Part shown: positions 9,796 through 18,199 of the stretch, piece by piece | Position numbering within the stretch: the first letter of the stretch is position 1 | Layout: every line of letters begins with the position of its first letter | Source: Chloroflexota bacterium | Lineage (GTDB): Bacteria > Chloroflexota > Anaerolineae > Anaerolineales > Villigracilaceae | Assembly (NCBI GenBank): GCA_013112685.1 | Contig: JABFGC010000002.1 | Coordinates: 2,428,902 to 2,492,901 of the forward strand | Reading direction: 5' to 3' | Length of the DNA stretch: 64,000 nt | Program-made: the position numbers and the translations under genes | Notes under the pieces: model-generated | Seen by the model: only the letters and a program-made list of their open reading frames with translations | Told to the model about the DNA's origin: nothing | Database searches by the model: none

Positions 9796-11085
9796 GCAAC
9801 AGACATCTTATCCCTGCTCTACGATGCCGAAAACAGGCTTGTCGAAGTGAAGAAGAACAGCGTCACCCTTGCCCAATTCACCTACGATGGAGAGGGGAAA
9901 CGAGTAAAATCGGTGATGGGCAGTGAGACGATCCTCTTTGTCGGCGGATACTATGAGATCAGGAACCCCGGCGCGGGACAGCAGGTAACAAAGTACTACT
10001 TTGCGGGAGCCTCCAGAATTGCCATGCGAAAATACACGATACCCTCCTCGATGGCAGTGGAATACCTGCTCTCTGATCATCTCGGCTCCACCAGCATCGT
10101 CACGGATGCTTCGGGGAATGTCGTCTCACAGACGAAATACAAAGCCTGGGGTGAGGTGAGGTATTCCTCTGGAAGTGAAGTGACGAAGTACCAGTACACC
10201 GGTCAATATTCGCATTCCAGCGACTTCGGTCTGCTTTTTTACAATGCGAGATTTTATGACCCTGCGTTGAAGCGATTCGTTTCGGCAGATCCCATCGTCC
10301 CACCGGGGGTGCAGGGATTGGACAGATACGCCTACGTCAACAACTCGCCGATGAATTATGTTGATCCATCAGGGCACAATCCGCAATGCGGGCCTGATGG
10401 AGTCTGGTGTTCTAATAACTTTGAAGAAGCTTATGGAATTACATTTGAAGGCAGTTGGACTGAACGAGAGAAAGCTATGGCAAGAGTAGCGATAAGGGCA
10501 GTTGCTTATAAGTTTTTACAAGCATTAGGTATTGGCGGTAATCCAGCTAAGGCATTTTCCCTAGTATTTAGCGGTGGTATGACCCTCGCACGGGTGAATA
10601 GCTACAAAAACGAAAAAGGCGAAGAGTTTTTCAGTGGAGCGATCACCAAAAGTGATCATCGAATTGAATTTGCAAGTTTACCTAGAGATCTTGGTGGCAC
10701 TAAAACGGCGGCATTGGCTTTCAAAGAAGGCATCAATAATATAGTACATGAACTTGGACACGCATTTGCCAGTAAATGGTGGTATAAAGACAAATCTTCT
10801 GGCGATATTCTTTATAATCCAAATGGCCCTTATGGGACATTAGCTCCAATACCTGCTGAGTATCAAAATAATGAAGGTTTCCACCCTGCACCTGATGGTG
10901 CGGAAAGAATGTGGAGACAGCATCCATGCGCCGCTGGGGAATCGGATTGCCAAAACGAGACATACGCAGATATGTTTTTAGGATGGACATTTGATAAATG
11001 GGCAGATAATAGTACAGGACAATGGAGAAACAACTATATGACTACTTACATGGTCTACTGGGTCTCGGAAGCAACTAAGAGGTAA
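9796..11085 (+). CDS. RHS cassette 2 with zinc-metallopeptidase tip
   Basis: Orphan RHS C-terminal region. One YD repeat (YDAENRLVEVKKN, FTYDGEGKRVKSV) leads into the core (DHLGSTSIVTDASGNVVSQ, KAWGEVRYSSGSEVTKYQY, YNARFYDPALKRFVSADP, LDRYAYVNNSPMNYVDPSGH), and then a variable tip of about 235 residues. The tip has NNIVHELGHAFASKW, a gluzincin/metzincin-type HExxH, and further on NETYADMFLGW, which can supply a Glu or Asp third ligand. I infer a secreted or injected metallopeptidase effector. There is no genuine start codon of its own; the frame only opens inside the preceding gene. The next gene starts 8 bp after the stop. Confidence 0.8.
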   Translation, partial: ATDILSLLYDAENRLVEVKKNSVTLAQFTYDGEGKRVKSVMGSETILFVGGYYEIRNPGAGQQVTKYYFAGASRIAMRKYTIPSSMAVEYLLSDHLGSTSIVTDASGNVVSQTKYKAWGEVRYSSGSEVTKYQYTGQYSHSSDFGLLFYNARFYDPALKRFVSADPIVPPGVQGLDRYAYVNNSPMNYVDPSGHNPQCGPDGVWCSNNFEEAYGITFEGSWTEREKAMARVAIRAVAYKFLQALGIGGNPAKAFSLVFSGGMTLARVNSYKNEKGEEFFSGAITKSDHRIEFASLPRDLGGTKTAALAFKEGINNIVHELGHAFASKWWYKDKSSGDILYNPNGPYGTLAPIPAEYQNNEGFHPAPDGAERMWRQHPCAAGESDCQNETYADMFLGWTFDKWADNSTGQWRNNYMTTYMVYWVSEATKR

Positions 11086-11093
11086 TACCTTCT

Positions 11094-12110
11094 ATGTGCA
11101 CTACATTTCGTAAGATAGCGCTTACATTTTGCCTGTTGATCCTGCTTATAGATTCATGCACATTTACATCTGCTAGCAAAGACAAGGAAGATATTTCCTC
11201 AACTGAACCTCAATTTACCACAGCATCCTTACCTTCACATGTTAGTGAGGCGACTGTAACAACATCACCTACAGCAGTTTTCACTCCTACCCTTCAATCC
11301 ACCTTATCCCCAGAAGAGATGAAAGCAAAAATATTGGGATTGTTTCAGCACAACACTAGTTGTAAATTACCCTGCCTCTGGGGAATCACTCCTGGTCAAA
11401 CAGATTTGTTAGAGTTTCAAGATTTTTTAGGTCAATTTCATGAAGATCGGACACTGGAAGAATACCAAATTGGCGTATCCGATTTCGGGAAGTACGGAAG
11501 CGTTAGTCTTGTTTATATAATAAAGGATGTGTACATTATTACTAAGTTTGAATACAGAAAGAATGAGAAAAAAACTCAACTTGAAATTTTAAAAATGAAT
11601 GCCTATGCAATGGAAAATTTAGGAATAGATCCAAATAATCAACTACCCATCTTGGCACCAGTATGGGGAAACAATACTTTCTATGAAGAGTTTCAAGATT
11701 TCATGCTCTCAACTATTCTTTCCGACTACGGCAAACCTGATCAGGTAATGTTGAGAGTTTCGCCCGATGACCCAGATCGTCCTGATCTCAAGTGGCATCC
11801 TTTCACCATTGTGTTGGTCTATTTACAAAAAGGAATATTTGTTGAATATGTAGCACCTCGTGAAAAAGAAGGACATAATTTTTTTGCATGTTCAAATAAT
11901 TTCCATGTCAACATTGCAGTTTGGGATGCTAAAAACAACCTGCCTCTAGATTACATTTTCGAACAAGGTGCGGTTGAGACCACTCTCAGCAATTCTAGAC
12001 CAATCAACGATGTGACGTCTTATAGCATCGAAGAATTCCATAGGAATTTTAGTGTTTCAGATAAAATTAAATGTATATATACACCCGCCGAGTATTGGAT
12101 TGTTCCATAA
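11094..12110 (+). CDS. lipoprotein, candidate immunity protein for the RHS metallopeptidase
   Basis: 338-residue protein with a lipoprotein signal peptide (hydrophobic FCLLILLIDSC, lipobox LIDSC near residue 22) and a Ser/Thr-rich linker. It starts 8 bp after the toxin-tip stop, so it is translationally coupled to it. The C-terminal 270 residues match no family I can name; two short repeats resemble each other around CLWGITPGQTD and SDYGKPDQVML, a pattern seen in stress-type lipoproteins of Chloroflexota. Extracellular placement would suit protection from a secreted peptidase. The role is inferred from position. Confidence 0.55.
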   Translation: MCTTFRKIALTFCLLILLIDSCTFTSASKDKEDISSTEPQFTTASLPSHVSEATVTTSPTAVFTPTLQSTLSPEEMKAKILGLFQHNTSCKLPCLWGITPGQTDLLEFQDFLGQFHEDRTLEEYQIGVSDFGKYGSVSLVYIIKDVYIITKFEYRKNEKKTQLEILKMNAYAMENLGIDPNNQLPILAPVWGNNTFYEEFQDFMLSTILSDYGKPDQVMLRVSPDDPDRPDLKWHPFTIVLVYLQKGIFVEYVAPREKEGHNFFACSNNFHVNIAVWDAKNNLPLDYIFEQGAVETTLSNSRPINDVTSYSIEEFHRNFSVSDKIKCIYTPAEYWIVP

Positions 12111-12281
12111 AAATTCAATCTTAATTTTTTTGAAGTGAACTGTTCAACCAGAAACAGGCAGGGCTTCATCGTTGTGCGCGAAGATTGCTCTTCCCGCAAT
12201 TTATGCTTATCCCGGTACTGCAATCACTAGATTTGTTTATCGGCGAGGTACTTCGTCAGCACTTCTTTCACCCCGCCGCCT

Positions 12282-12527
12282 GTGCCGGTCTTTGTCAGCG
12301 CCTCCTTCACCTACGACGGCGACGGAAAGCGGGTAAAATCGGTCATCGCAACAAATCTCGGTTCCACAACAACTTACTTCATCGGCGCTTATTACGAAAT
12401 GACCGGTTCTTCGATCACAAAATACTATTTTGCAGGAAGTCAGAGAATCGCCATGCGGAAAGACGGCGTTTTGTATTACCTCCTCTCTGACCATCTCGGC
12501 TCCACCAGCATCGTCACAGTGAAATAA
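12282..12527 (+). pseudogene. RHS cassette 3 fragment
   Basis: 81 residues of RHS core only: SFTYDGDGKRVKSV, STTTYFIGAYYE, KYYFAGSQRIAMRKDG, YLLSDHLGSTSIVT, then an immediate stop. At nucleotide level it matches cassettes 1 and 2 closely over the DHLGSTSIVT segment. Both the upstream repeats and the toxin tip are gone, so it marks a third former cassette. Confidence 0.8.
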
Positions 12528-12557
12528 GAATACGAAATACCGCAATAAAACGACCTC

Positions 12558-12590
12558 AAAGAGCAACCATCCCCGGTTGCTCTTTCCATT
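12558..12590 (+). terminator. Rho-independent terminator
   Basis: AAAGAGCAACC (12558-12568), six-base loop, GGTTGCTCTTT (12575-12585), then TCC-containing U-poor tail. Perfect 11-bp stem closing the RHS island. From here to 12830 I see no gene. Confidence 0.7.
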
Positions 12591-12830
12591 TCCCCTCCTC
12601 TCAAAACCGATGACCTTTGTACACCTCCGCACGTGACGCCTGTCACTACTCGTCTCCTTCCGAAACCGACATAATCAAGGATGGTGGAGAATTCCGCCCA
12701 AGATTGTCAAACTTTCGATGTCGCTCTGAGCGAAGAGTCTTTGGTGCTGAGGCAGAAATGCTTACCGCACTGGCGCGCGGCGCAATTATCATTTCGTTCA
12801 GCACGACAAAACTCAATACAAGGAGCCTCA

Positions 12831-13076
12831 ATGGCAGCAAAAGGTTGGATCGAAGTCAGCGATACCTACTGCAAAGGATGCGAACTCTGCATCAGCGCCT
12901 GTCCACAGGAGGTGATGGAACTGGATATGTCCCGCCTCACGCCCAAAGGCTACCACCCCGCGCACACCTTCAAGGATGGCTGCACGGGGTGTGCTATTTG
13001 CGCCGTGGTCTGCCCCGATGCGGCGATCACCGTCTACCGTGAAGTGACCAAAGCCGCCGTCCCTGCCGCGGCATAA
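12831..13076 (+). CDS. 2-oxoacid:ferredoxin oxidoreductase, 2x[4Fe-4S] ferredoxin subunit (delta)
   Basis: 81-residue ferredoxin-type subunit that passes electrons from the thiamine enzyme to external ferredoxin. Two cluster motifs are clear: CKGCELCISACP near residues 14-25 and CTGCAICAVVCP near residues 50-61. ATG at 12831 follows AAGGAG and is chosen over a longer in-frame start because the upstream residues are not ferredoxin-like. First gene of a four-gene operon (ferredoxin, alpha, beta, gamma) whose order matches VOR/KOR-type enzymes of anaerobes. Confidence 0.9.
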   Translation: MAAKGWIEVSDTYCKGCELCISACPQEVMELDMSRLTPKGYHPAHTFKDGCTGCAICAVVCPDAAITVYREVTKAAVPAAA

Positions 13077-13082
13077 TTACTA

Positions 13083-13134
13083 CCCTCTCCCCTTGCCCCT
13101 CTCCCCATGTTGGGGAGAGGGGTTGGGGCGAGGG
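13083..13134. repeat. CCCTCTCCCC...GGGGAGAGGG palindromic element
   Basis: Long GC-rich inverted repeat around ATGTT between the ferredoxin and alpha-subunit genes. Related copies lie at 30828-30875 (inside a coding region) and 50012-50106, so it belongs to a dispersed REP-like family. Confidence 0.7.
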
Positions 13135-13145
13135 AGGAGAACCAC

Positions 13146-14252
13146 ATGCCAAAAGAATTATGGAAAGGCAACGAAGCCATTGCCGAAGCCGCCGTGCGCG
13201 CGGGGCTGGGAGCGTACTTCGGCTACCCCATCACCCCGCAGACGGAGATCCTCGAATACCTCTCGCGCCGCATGCCCGAACTTGGGCGCGCCTTCGTGCA
13301 GGCGGAATCCGAACTTGGCGCGATCAACATGGTCTACGGCGCGGCATGCGCCGGCGTGCGCGTCATGTCCACCTCCTCTTCGCCCGGCGTGAGCCTGATG
13401 ATGGAGGGCTTGTCCTACATCGCCGGCACCGAAATTCCCGCCGTGTTGGTGAACGTCATGCGCGGCGGACCGGGCTTGGGCAACATCGCCCCCTCCCAGG
13501 GAGATTACTACCAGGCGGTGCGCGGCGGCGGGCATGGCGACTACCCGCGCATTGTGCTGGCGCCCGCCTCGGTGCAGGAAGCCATTGACCTGATGGGTCT
13601 GTCCTTCGACCTCGCCGAAAAATACCGCATGATCACCCTGGTGATTCTCGACGGCTCCGTCGGTCAGATGATGGAACCGGCGGAAATGCCCCCCATGCAG
13701 GAAGCGAAACGCAAGGGGTTCGATTGGGCGACAGACGGCGCAATGAACCGTGAACGCCGCGTCCTCTCGTCCATTTACCTTAACCCGCACGACGAAGAGC
13801 AAACCAACTTCCGCCTGCTCAAACGCTGGAAGGATGCGCAAGCCAGCGAAGTTCGTTATAAAGAATATTTCCTCGACGACGCCAAATACATCGTCGTCGG
13901 CTTCGGCACGGCGGGGCGCGTTGCCCTCTCGGCGGTGCGAGAGGCGCGCGCGCAGGGCATCAAGGTCGGGCTCTTAAGACCGATCACCGTCAGCCCGTTT
14001 CCCTATGAAGCGCTGGACCAACTCACTGGTCAGGCGGAGGCGTTCCTCGTCACCGAGATGAACATGGGGCAAATGCTGGATGACGTCCAACTGGCAGTGC
14101 GCGGACGAGTCCCGGTCGAATTCTATGGACGACCCGGCGGCGTGGTTCCCTTCCACGATGAAATTCTGGATGAAATTCACCGCATCGCATCTGGACCGTT
14201 GGCTGTCCAGTCCAACCCGAGAGAATCCTGGCTGGCAAGGATGACCGCATAG
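13146..14252 (+). CDS. vorB: 2-oxoacid:ferredoxin oxidoreductase alpha subunit, VorB/KorA type
   Basis: Alpha subunit of a CoA-acylating 2-oxoacid:ferredoxin oxidoreductase (oxidative decarboxylation of branched-chain 2-oxoacids or 2-oxoglutarate). Diagnostic segments are KGNEAIAEAAVRAG, FGYPITPQTEILEYLS, QAESELGAINMVYGAA, the RGGPGLGNIAPSQGDY loop and QMMEP. 368 residues from ATG 13146, preceded by GGAGGAG. The sequence resembles proteins annotated 3-methyl-2-oxobutanoate dehydrogenase VorB, but substrate choice among VOR and KOR cannot be settled by eye. Confidence 0.88.
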   Translation: MPKELWKGNEAIAEAAVRAGLGAYFGYPITPQTEILEYLSRRMPELGRAFVQAESELGAINMVYGAACAGVRVMSTSSSPGVSLMMEGLSYIAGTEIPAVLVNVMRGGPGLGNIAPSQGDYYQAVRGGGHGDYPRIVLAPASVQEAIDLMGLSFDLAEKYRMITLVILDGSVGQMMEPAEMPPMQEAKRKGFDWATDGAMNRERRVLSSIYLNPHDEEQTNFRLLKRWKDAQASEVRYKEYFLDDAKYIVVGFGTAGRVALSAVREARAQGIKVGLLRPITVSPFPYEALDQLTGQAEAFLVTEMNMGQMLDDVQLAVRGRVPVEFYGRPGGVVPFHDEILDEIHRIASGPLAVQSNPRESWLARMTA

Positions 14253-14387
14253 TACCGCGATATTCATATCGCGCAATCGCAAAATAAATTTTGCAGTACT
14301 GCGATATTCATATCGCGCAATCGCAAAATAAATTTTGCAGTACTGCGATATTCATATCGCGCAATCGCAAAATAAATTTTGCGGCAC
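14253..14387. repeat. three tandem 44-bp units each with two hairpins
   Basis: Units start at 14257, 14301 and 14345. Each holds GCGATATTCATATCGC (7-bp stem, 2-nt loop) and GCAAAATAAATTTTGC (7-bp stem, 2-nt loop), separated by GCAATC-type linkers. The units are nearly identical and sit inside the operon between alpha and beta subunits. They could stabilise or attenuate the transcript. There are no spacers, so this is not a CRISPR. Confidence 0.9.
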
Positions 14388-14400
14388 GAATGAGGAATCA

Positions 14401-15168
14401 ATGGCAACTGAAAACCTGGTTTACGAACGACCCGAAGCCTTTACCGAAATGCCCACCCACTACTGCCCGGGCTGTACGCACGGCGTGGCGCACAGGCTGA
14501 TCGCCGAAGTGCTGGAGGAAATGGGCGTGATTGACCGGACCATCGGCGTTGCACCGGTGGGATGCGCTGTGTTCGCGTATAACTATTTCGATACCGATTT
14601 CGTCGAAGCCCCGCACGGACGGGCCCCCGCCATGGCGACCGGCATCAAGCGCGTCCTGCCGGACCGGGTGGTCTTCACCTACCAGGGCGATGGCGACCTG
14701 GCTTCGATTGGCATGGGCGAGATCGTCCACGCCGCCGCGCGGGGAGAGAACATCACGGTTGTTTTCATCAACAACGCCAACTACGGCATGACCGGCGGAC
14801 AAATGGCGCCCACCACCCTGCCCGGCATGAAGACCACCTCTTCGCCCAACGGGCGCGACGTGGAAACGCAGGGCTACCCGATCAAAGTGGCAGAAATGCT
14901 CTCCACGCTGGCAGGCGTCGGCTATTGCGTGCGCCGCTCCCTGCACGACCCGAAGAACATCCGCCTCGCAAAGAAAGCCATCCGCACCGCGTTCGAGACC
15001 CAGGTGCGCGGACTGGGCTTTTCGATGGTGGAACTGCTCTCCACCTGCCCCACCAACTGGGGCATCACGCCCGTCGCCTCGTTGAAGTTTGTGGAAGAGC
15101 ACATGATCCCCGCTTACCCGCTGGGCGATTACAAGATCAGCGAGGCGATCAAACAGGTGAAAATATAG
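14401..15168 (+). CDS. 2-oxoacid:ferredoxin oxidoreductase beta subunit (TPP-binding)
   Basis: 255-residue thiamine-diphosphate subunit. The TPP motif runs from YQGDGDLASIGMGE to INNANYGMTGGQ (about residues 95-140), and the N-terminal CPGCTHG and APVGC segments supply conserved cysteines. It partners the alpha subunit upstream and gamma downstream. ATG 14401 follows AATGAGGA. The conserved GGQMAPTT segment after the TPP site is typical of VOR/KOR beta subunits. Confidence 0.9.
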   Translation: MATENLVYERPEAFTEMPTHYCPGCTHGVAHRLIAEVLEEMGVIDRTIGVAPVGCAVFAYNYFDTDFVEAPHGRAPAMATGIKRVLPDRVVFTYQGDGDLASIGMGEIVHAAARGENITVVFINNANYGMTGGQMAPTTLPGMKTTSSPNGRDVETQGYPIKVAEMLSTLAGVGYCVRRSLHDPKNIRLAKKAIRTAFETQVRGLGFSMVELLSTCPTNWGITPVASLKFVEEHMIPAYPLGDYKISEAIKQVKI

Positions 15169-15234
15169 TGGTGTGGAGGATTAGAGGATTAGAGAATTCT
15201 CCACTCCTCCAATTCTCTGCTCCGAAGGAGCATT

Positions 15235-15795
15235 ATGCAAAAAGAAATCATCATCGCAGGCTTTGGCGGACAGGGCGTTTTGTTCGGCGGTCAGGTGCTT
15301 GCCTACGCCGCTATGGATAACGGCAAAGAAGTGACCTGGATTCCCTCCTACGGTCCCGAAATGCGCGGCGGCACGGCAAACTGCACCGTAGTCATCGCCG
15401 ACCGTGAGATCGGATCGCCGCTGGTCAAAAATCCGCCTTTGGCGATAGCCCTGAACCTGCCCTCGTTCGACAAATACGAGGAACTGCTCGCCCCCGGCGG
15501 CACGCTCATCGTCAACCAGTCCATGGTGGACCGCGGCGCGAAGCGCGAGGGCATCCACGTCATCATGGTTCCGTGCAACGAAATCGCCGAAGAGATCGGC
15601 GACCGTAAACTGCTCAACATGGTGGCGGTGGGCGCATTACTGACCGCCCTGCCCGAAATCAAGGTCGAAGATGCGGAGAAAGCGCTGGAAGATCACCTGC
15701 CGGCGCGCCACAAGCACCTTCTGCCCAAGAACTTTGAAGCCCTGAAACGAGGTTTTGCTCACGCCCAAAAGGAATGGGATAAAGCGCCCGCGTAG
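15235..15795 (+). CDS. 2-oxoacid:ferredoxin oxidoreductase gamma subunit
   Basis: 186-residue gamma subunit. Hallmarks are IIIAGFGGQGVLFGGQVLAYAA at the N-terminus, PSYGPEMRGGTANC and the LNLPSFDKY segment. A GAAGGAGC ribosome binding site precedes the ATG. Last gene of the operon; a strong terminator follows. In this enzyme class the gamma domain helps bind CoA. Confidence 0.9.
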   Translation: MQKEIIIAGFGGQGVLFGGQVLAYAAMDNGKEVTWIPSYGPEMRGGTANCTVVIADREIGSPLVKNPPLAIALNLPSFDKYEELLAPGGTLIVNQSMVDRGAKREGIHVIMVPCNEIAEEIGDRKLLNMVAVGALLTALPEIKVEDAEKALEDHLPARHKHLLPKNFEALKRGFAHAQKEWDKAPA

Positions 15796-15822
15796 CAAGT
15801 GGAAAGCGGGGACTGTATCAGC

Positions 15823-15860
15823 AAAGCCCGTCCTCCCCAGCAATGGAGGCGGGCTTTTTT
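15823..15860 (+). terminator. Rho-independent terminator of the oxidoreductase operon
   Basis: AAAGCCCGTCCTCC (15823-15836) pairs with GGAGGCGGGCTTT (15845-15857), followed by a T run. It lies between the gamma subunit and the aldo-keto reductase. Confidence 0.85.
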
Positions 15861-15866
15861 CTCGTG

Positions 15867-15872
15867 TACAAT
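15867..15872 (+). promoter_or_regulatory. -10 box 6 nt before the aldo-keto reductase ATG
   Basis: TACAAT at 15867-15872, then six bases, then ATG 15879. Transcription from it would start at or near the A of ATG, so a leaderless mRNA is likely; there is no Shine-Dalgarno sequence. Confidence 0.5.
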
Positions 15873-15878
15873 CGAAGC

Positions 15879-16703
15879 ATGAAATTCGAGAACGTACACA
15901 ATTTGACCCTTCCCAAGATCGGCTTCGGCACGTGGGAGATTGGCGGCGGCTCCTACCCGGACCCATCCAAGGACTCCGCCTCGATGACGGCTCTGCGCGC
16001 CGCGCTGGAAGTTGGCTACACCCACTTCGATACCGCCGAGTCCTACGCCAGCGGACATTGCGAAGAACTCCTCGGGCGCGCCGTACGCGAGACGAACATC
16101 CCGCGCGAAAAGGTCTTCATCACCACGAAAGTTTCCCCCGAACACCTGGCGTATAACGCCTTGCTCAAATCCTGCGAGAACAGCCTGCGCCGTCTCCAAA
16201 TGGATTACATTGACCTCTACCTCATCCACTGGCCCAGCGCGCACATGAACCTACCCGAAGCCTTCCGCGCCTTGAACAAACTCGTGCGCGAGGGCAAAGT
16301 GCGGCACCTGGGCGTGAGCAACTTCAAACTCAGGCAGCTCAAACAGGCGCAGGAATGTTCCGAAACGCCCATCGTCACCAACCAGGTCCCCTACCGCCTG
16401 CCGGACAAATCCTACGTGGAGAACGGCGTGCTGGAATACTGCCAGCAGAACGACATTCTCGTCACCGCATACTCGCCGGTGAAGTTCCGCAGTATGCGTG
16501 TCAACAAAACGCTGGGAGAGGTCGCAGAAGCGCATTCCGCCACACCGTTTCAGATCGCGCTGGCATGGCTGGTGATGCAGCCACGCGTCATCACCATTCC
16601 GATGTCGTACAATCCCCGGCACATCAAAGAGAACTTCGACGCGGCGGAGATTGAATTGACCTCAGAGGAAATGTCCCGCCTTTCCAGCGCATGGGAAAAG
16701 TAA
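15879..16703 (+). CDS. aldo/keto reductase
   Basis: NAD(P)H-dependent oxidoreductase of the AKR superfamily, 274 residues, (beta/alpha)8 fold. Catalytic tetrad is visible as FDTAESYASG (Asp, Tyr), TTKVSPE (Lys) and LYLIHWP (His). Further landmarks are HLGVSNF and the cofactor-binding C-terminal ITIPMSYNPRHIKENFDA. The start ATG 15879 was chosen because the upstream extension runs through the previous operon's terminator. Physiological substrate unknown. Confidence 0.9.
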   Translation: MKFENVHNLTLPKIGFGTWEIGGGSYPDPSKDSASMTALRAALEVGYTHFDTAESYASGHCEELLGRAVRETNIPREKVFITTKVSPEHLAYNALLKSCENSLRRLQMDYIDLYLIHWPSAHMNLPEAFRALNKLVREGKVRHLGVSNFKLRQLKQAQECSETPIVTNQVPYRLPDKSYVENGVLEYCQQNDILVTAYSPVKFRSMRVNKTLGEVAEAHSATPFQIALAWLVMQPRVITIPMSYNPRHIKENFDAAEIELTSEEMSRLSSAWEK

Positions 16704-16751
16704 CGGGTTACGCGCCCGGATAAAAAACCTTTGCGCCCCTTGTGTTTGAAA

Positions 16752-17057
16752 ATGTATTCACAGATCCTGCCTGAAATCGAAATCGCCGAAGAAACCGAAA
16801 CCGACCTCGAACCGCTCTACCGCGTCATCATCCACAACGACGACGTGACGCCGATGGACTTCGTGGTGGAGGTGCTCAAACAAATCTTCTTTCTCGGTAA
16901 CGACCGCGCGGCGGAGATCATGCTCACCGCGCACATCAAGGGCTCGGCGTACGTGCAAACGCTCGCCAGGTCCGAAGCGGAGCGGCGCATCCAGCGCGCG
17001 CACGACGCCGCAGCCATGGAAGGGTATCCATTGAAATTCACGATGGAACGAGAGTAA
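16752..17057 (+). CDS. clpS: ClpS, N-degron adaptor of Clp protease
   Basis: 101-residue adaptor that hands N-end-rule substrates to ClpA or ClpC. The conserved core is present: YRVIIHNDDVTPMDFVV (the NDD motif), then VLKQIFFLGNDRAAEIMLTAHIKG with the AHxxG motif and ARSEAERR. The N-terminus is an acidic tail as usual. ATG 16752 is used, as the longer TTG start adds residues atypical of ClpS. No Clp ATPase is adjacent. Confidence 0.9.
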   Translation: MYSQILPEIEIAEETETDLEPLYRVIIHNDDVTPMDFVVEVLKQIFFLGNDRAAEIMLTAHIKGSAYVQTLARSEAERRIQRAHDAAAMEGYPLKFTMERE

Positions 17058-17120
17058 ACCTTTGGACTCAGGCGGCTCGCCGCCGACTTTACCGAAACAA
17101 CCTTTGGACCCAGGCGGCGA
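17057..17120. repeat. direct repeat of AACCTTTGGACYCAGGCGGC
   Basis: Two copies at 17057-17076 and 17099-17118 differ at one base and each continues into a GC-rich palindrome (GGCGGCTCGCCGCC in the first). Intergenic, function unknown; may terminate clpS transcription. Confidence 0.6.
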
Positions 17121-17203
17121 AATGCCGCAACATGGTATACCGCCAATCACACGGGAGCAAGTGTCGCCATGACGTCACGCGATGCTTCATAACTCCATAA
17201 TCC

Positions 17204-18067
17204 ATGTCCTCTCAACTCGAAGCCCTCACCGAAATCAACCTGGACGATCTCGTTGCCTCCTTTGGCTGGCAGGATTCCCCCCTGCCCGCGCGCCTGCTTC
17301 GTTTGATATTCCGCAAACCGGCGCAGGATTTCGCCCGTCATGTTGTGGTGTACGACGAGACGGTCGGCGCTCATGGAATTGCCGCAGGCGGATGGAATCT
17401 CCTCCGCCGCTATGTAAACGACCTCCGCATCATTGGCGCGGACCGGATACCTGAGTCAGCGTTTCTGGCTTTGTCCAACCATCCGGGCATGACCGACACA
17501 GCCGCGCTCTTCGCCGCATTGAATCGCAAAGACCTGCGCATCATCGCCCTCGACAGACCCTTCCTCAATTCGCTTCCGAACACCACCAACCATTTATTCT
17601 ACGTCCATGACGACCCCGCCAAACGCATGACCCTCGTGCGGCAGGTCAGCGCGCACCTGAAAAAGGGCGGCGCGGCGCTCACCTTCCCCGCCGGGCGCAT
17701 CGAACCCGACCCAGACGTGTACCCCGGCGCAGTGGAGTCGCTCCAAACCTGGACCGACAGCGTGAGCGTCTTCATCCGCATGGCGCCCGATGCCGCTATC
17801 CTGCCGGTGCTAGTGCGGAACGTCGTCGCGCAAAAATACGCCACACATTGGTTATTGAAAATCAAAAAGACGAAGGAGGAAAAAGAGAAACTTGCAACGG
17901 CTTTGCAGTTACTGGGCATGGTCATCTTTAACGAGAAGCCCGTGACCGTCACCGTGCAAATTGGGAAGCCGATCTACGTCAAAGATTTGGGGAGTACCGA
18001 AACCGATGTCATCCACCGCGCCGTGCTGGCGGAGATGAAGTCGTTGATCGAAAACCCGCCGGGCTAA
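17204..18067 (+). CDS. 1-acyl-glycerol-3-phosphate acyltransferase-like (PlsC family)
   Basis: 287-residue putative phospholipid acyltransferase. The HX4D catalytic motif is in SNHPGMTDTAAL (near residue 92), a glycerophosphate-binding FPAGRIEPDPD motif is at about residue 165, and motif IV-like ILPVLVRNVV follows. The N-terminal 70 residues are not typical of PlsC, so it is a divergent member. No membrane helix is obvious. It could act on lipids other than lysophosphatidate. Confidence 0.75.
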   Translation: MSSQLEALTEINLDDLVASFGWQDSPLPARLLRLIFRKPAQDFARHVVVYDETVGAHGIAAGGWNLLRRYVNDLRIIGADRIPESAFLALSNHPGMTDTAALFAALNRKDLRIIALDRPFLNSLPNTTNHLFYVHDDPAKRMTLVRQVSAHLKKGGAALTFPAGRIEPDPDVYPGAVESLQTWTDSVSVFIRMAPDAAILPVLVRNVVAQKYATHWLLKIKKTKEEKEKLATALQLLGMVIFNEKPVTVTVQIGKPIYVKDLGSTETDVIHRAVLAEMKSLIENPPG

Positions 18068-18072
18068 AAAAG

Positions 18073-18097
18073 TTGCGCAGGATTTCATCTTGCGCAA
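18073..18097. repeat. TTGCGCAGGAT/ATCTTGCGCAA hairpin
   Basis: 11-bp stem with loop TTC. The ATCTTGCG arm recurs in hairpins at 31723-31740 and 59794-59824, so it is one member of a dispersed family. It follows the acyltransferase stop and may terminate. Confidence 0.6.
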
Positions 18098-18199
18098 ACC
18101 CGCTCACCCACCGGGGAATCCTGTCCCGAAGTAGGGTGGGGTTTCAACCCGCCATTTTGCCCCATGAGAATCGTCAGGCTGAAAGCCTGACCCGCAAAC

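Noticed and set aside
14253..14387. CRISPR array
   Set aside because: Three near-identical tandem units with no variable spacers and no cas genes; each unit is hairpin-based, so it is a tandem structural repeat.
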